This document shows, piece by piece, positions 6,134 through 6,180 of a DNA stretch of 6,180 nt. Each line of letters starts with the position of its first letter. The first letter of the stretch is position 1. This stretch comes from an uncultured Bifidobacterium sp. (lineage in GTDB: Bacteria; Actinomycetota; Actinomycetes; Actinomycetales; Bifidobacteriaceae). The notes beneath the pieces were generated by a model that was not told the DNA's origin, did no database searches, and saw only the letters and a program-made list of their open reading frames with translations. A program made the translations under genes and the position numbers. The stretch covers positions 1-6,180 of the forward strand of contig CALNAE010000345.1 in NCBI GenBank assembly GCA_937874315.1. The letters run 5' to 3'.

Positions 6134-6180
6134 TCACTATCGAGTCAGTTGAATCCGACGATCCGCTCCGCCACTCGGTA

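Larger units (their letters stand above)
5941..6180 (-). promoter_or_regulatory. Upstream regulatory region of the GH3 gene cluster
   Basis: No convincing gene lies in these 240 bases. An open frame on the plus strand from an ATG at 6101 runs 26 codons to the edge, but it lacks an SD sequence and its residues look like no regulator start I know. Minus-strand frames from the right edge all stop by about 6120. The DNA is locally richer in A and T around 6031-6070 than its surroundings, as expected for a promoter, and contains several short repeats listed separately. An inverted pair TGAACA (5969-5974) and TGTTCA (5989-5994) lies close to the gene, and TGTTCACC recurs at 5989-5996 and 6068-6075. 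Confidence 0.6.

Noticed and set aside
6140..6174. tRNA 3' end suggested by GTTGAATCC and CTCCGCCA
   Set aside because: The T-arm stem does not pair (only one or two of five base pairs), the T-loop lacks the conserved C56, and no matching 5' acceptor strand is found about 70 bases upstream.
6101..6180. Possible plus-strand gene starting at the ATG at 6101, a candidate divergent regulator
   Set aside because: There is no SD sequence upstream, the 26 residues do not resemble a helix-turn-helix start, and the frame runs across the perfect tandem repeat.
6128..6180. 3' end of a minus-strand gene entering from the right edge
   Set aside because: All three minus-strand frames stop between about 6120 and 6150, and the short peptides are too short and unspecific to assign; one of them could still be a real gene end.

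Overview
The window looks like chromosomal DNA of a high-GC Gram-positive bacterium, most probably Bifidobacterium or a close relative. This rests on moderately high GC content, strong AGGAGG-type ribosome binding sites, and the pairing of a soluble GH3 enzyme with a membrane-anchored GH3 enzyme that I associate with bifidobacterial carbohydrate loci. Species cannot be fixed from the sequence.

All convincing genes are on the minus strand, so transcription runs from right to left. At the right edge (5941-6180) is a 240-bp region with no convincing gene. It holds short direct and inverted repeats, a possible -10 box and a strong Shine-Dalgarno (SD) sequence. It leads into a 987-aa glycoside hydrolase family 3 protein (2977-5940). 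That protein has two N-terminal transmembrane helices, one C-terminal helix, and its GH3 domains in reversed (permuted) order. A 208-bp spacer (2769-2976) follows; it has small repeats but no clear terminator or promoter. Next is an 814-aa conventional-order GH3 enzyme (324-2768) with no signal peptide, presumably cytoplasmic. Its 3' end overlaps by 20 bp the start of a small membrane protein, probably GtrA-like, which runs off the left edge (1-343).

The simplest reading is one glycoside-use operon. The ecto-facing GH3 would trim beta-linked sugars at the cell surface, and the cytoplasmic GH3 would act on imported oligosaccharides or glycosides. The membrane protein is translationally coupled to the second enzyme, but its role is unclear. 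No transporter or regulator is visible in the window. Enzyme substrates cannot be told from sequence. The points most worth a second look are the permuted, triple-anchored GH3 and the right-hand leader, where an 8-nt segment is exactly complementary to the SD region of the first gene.
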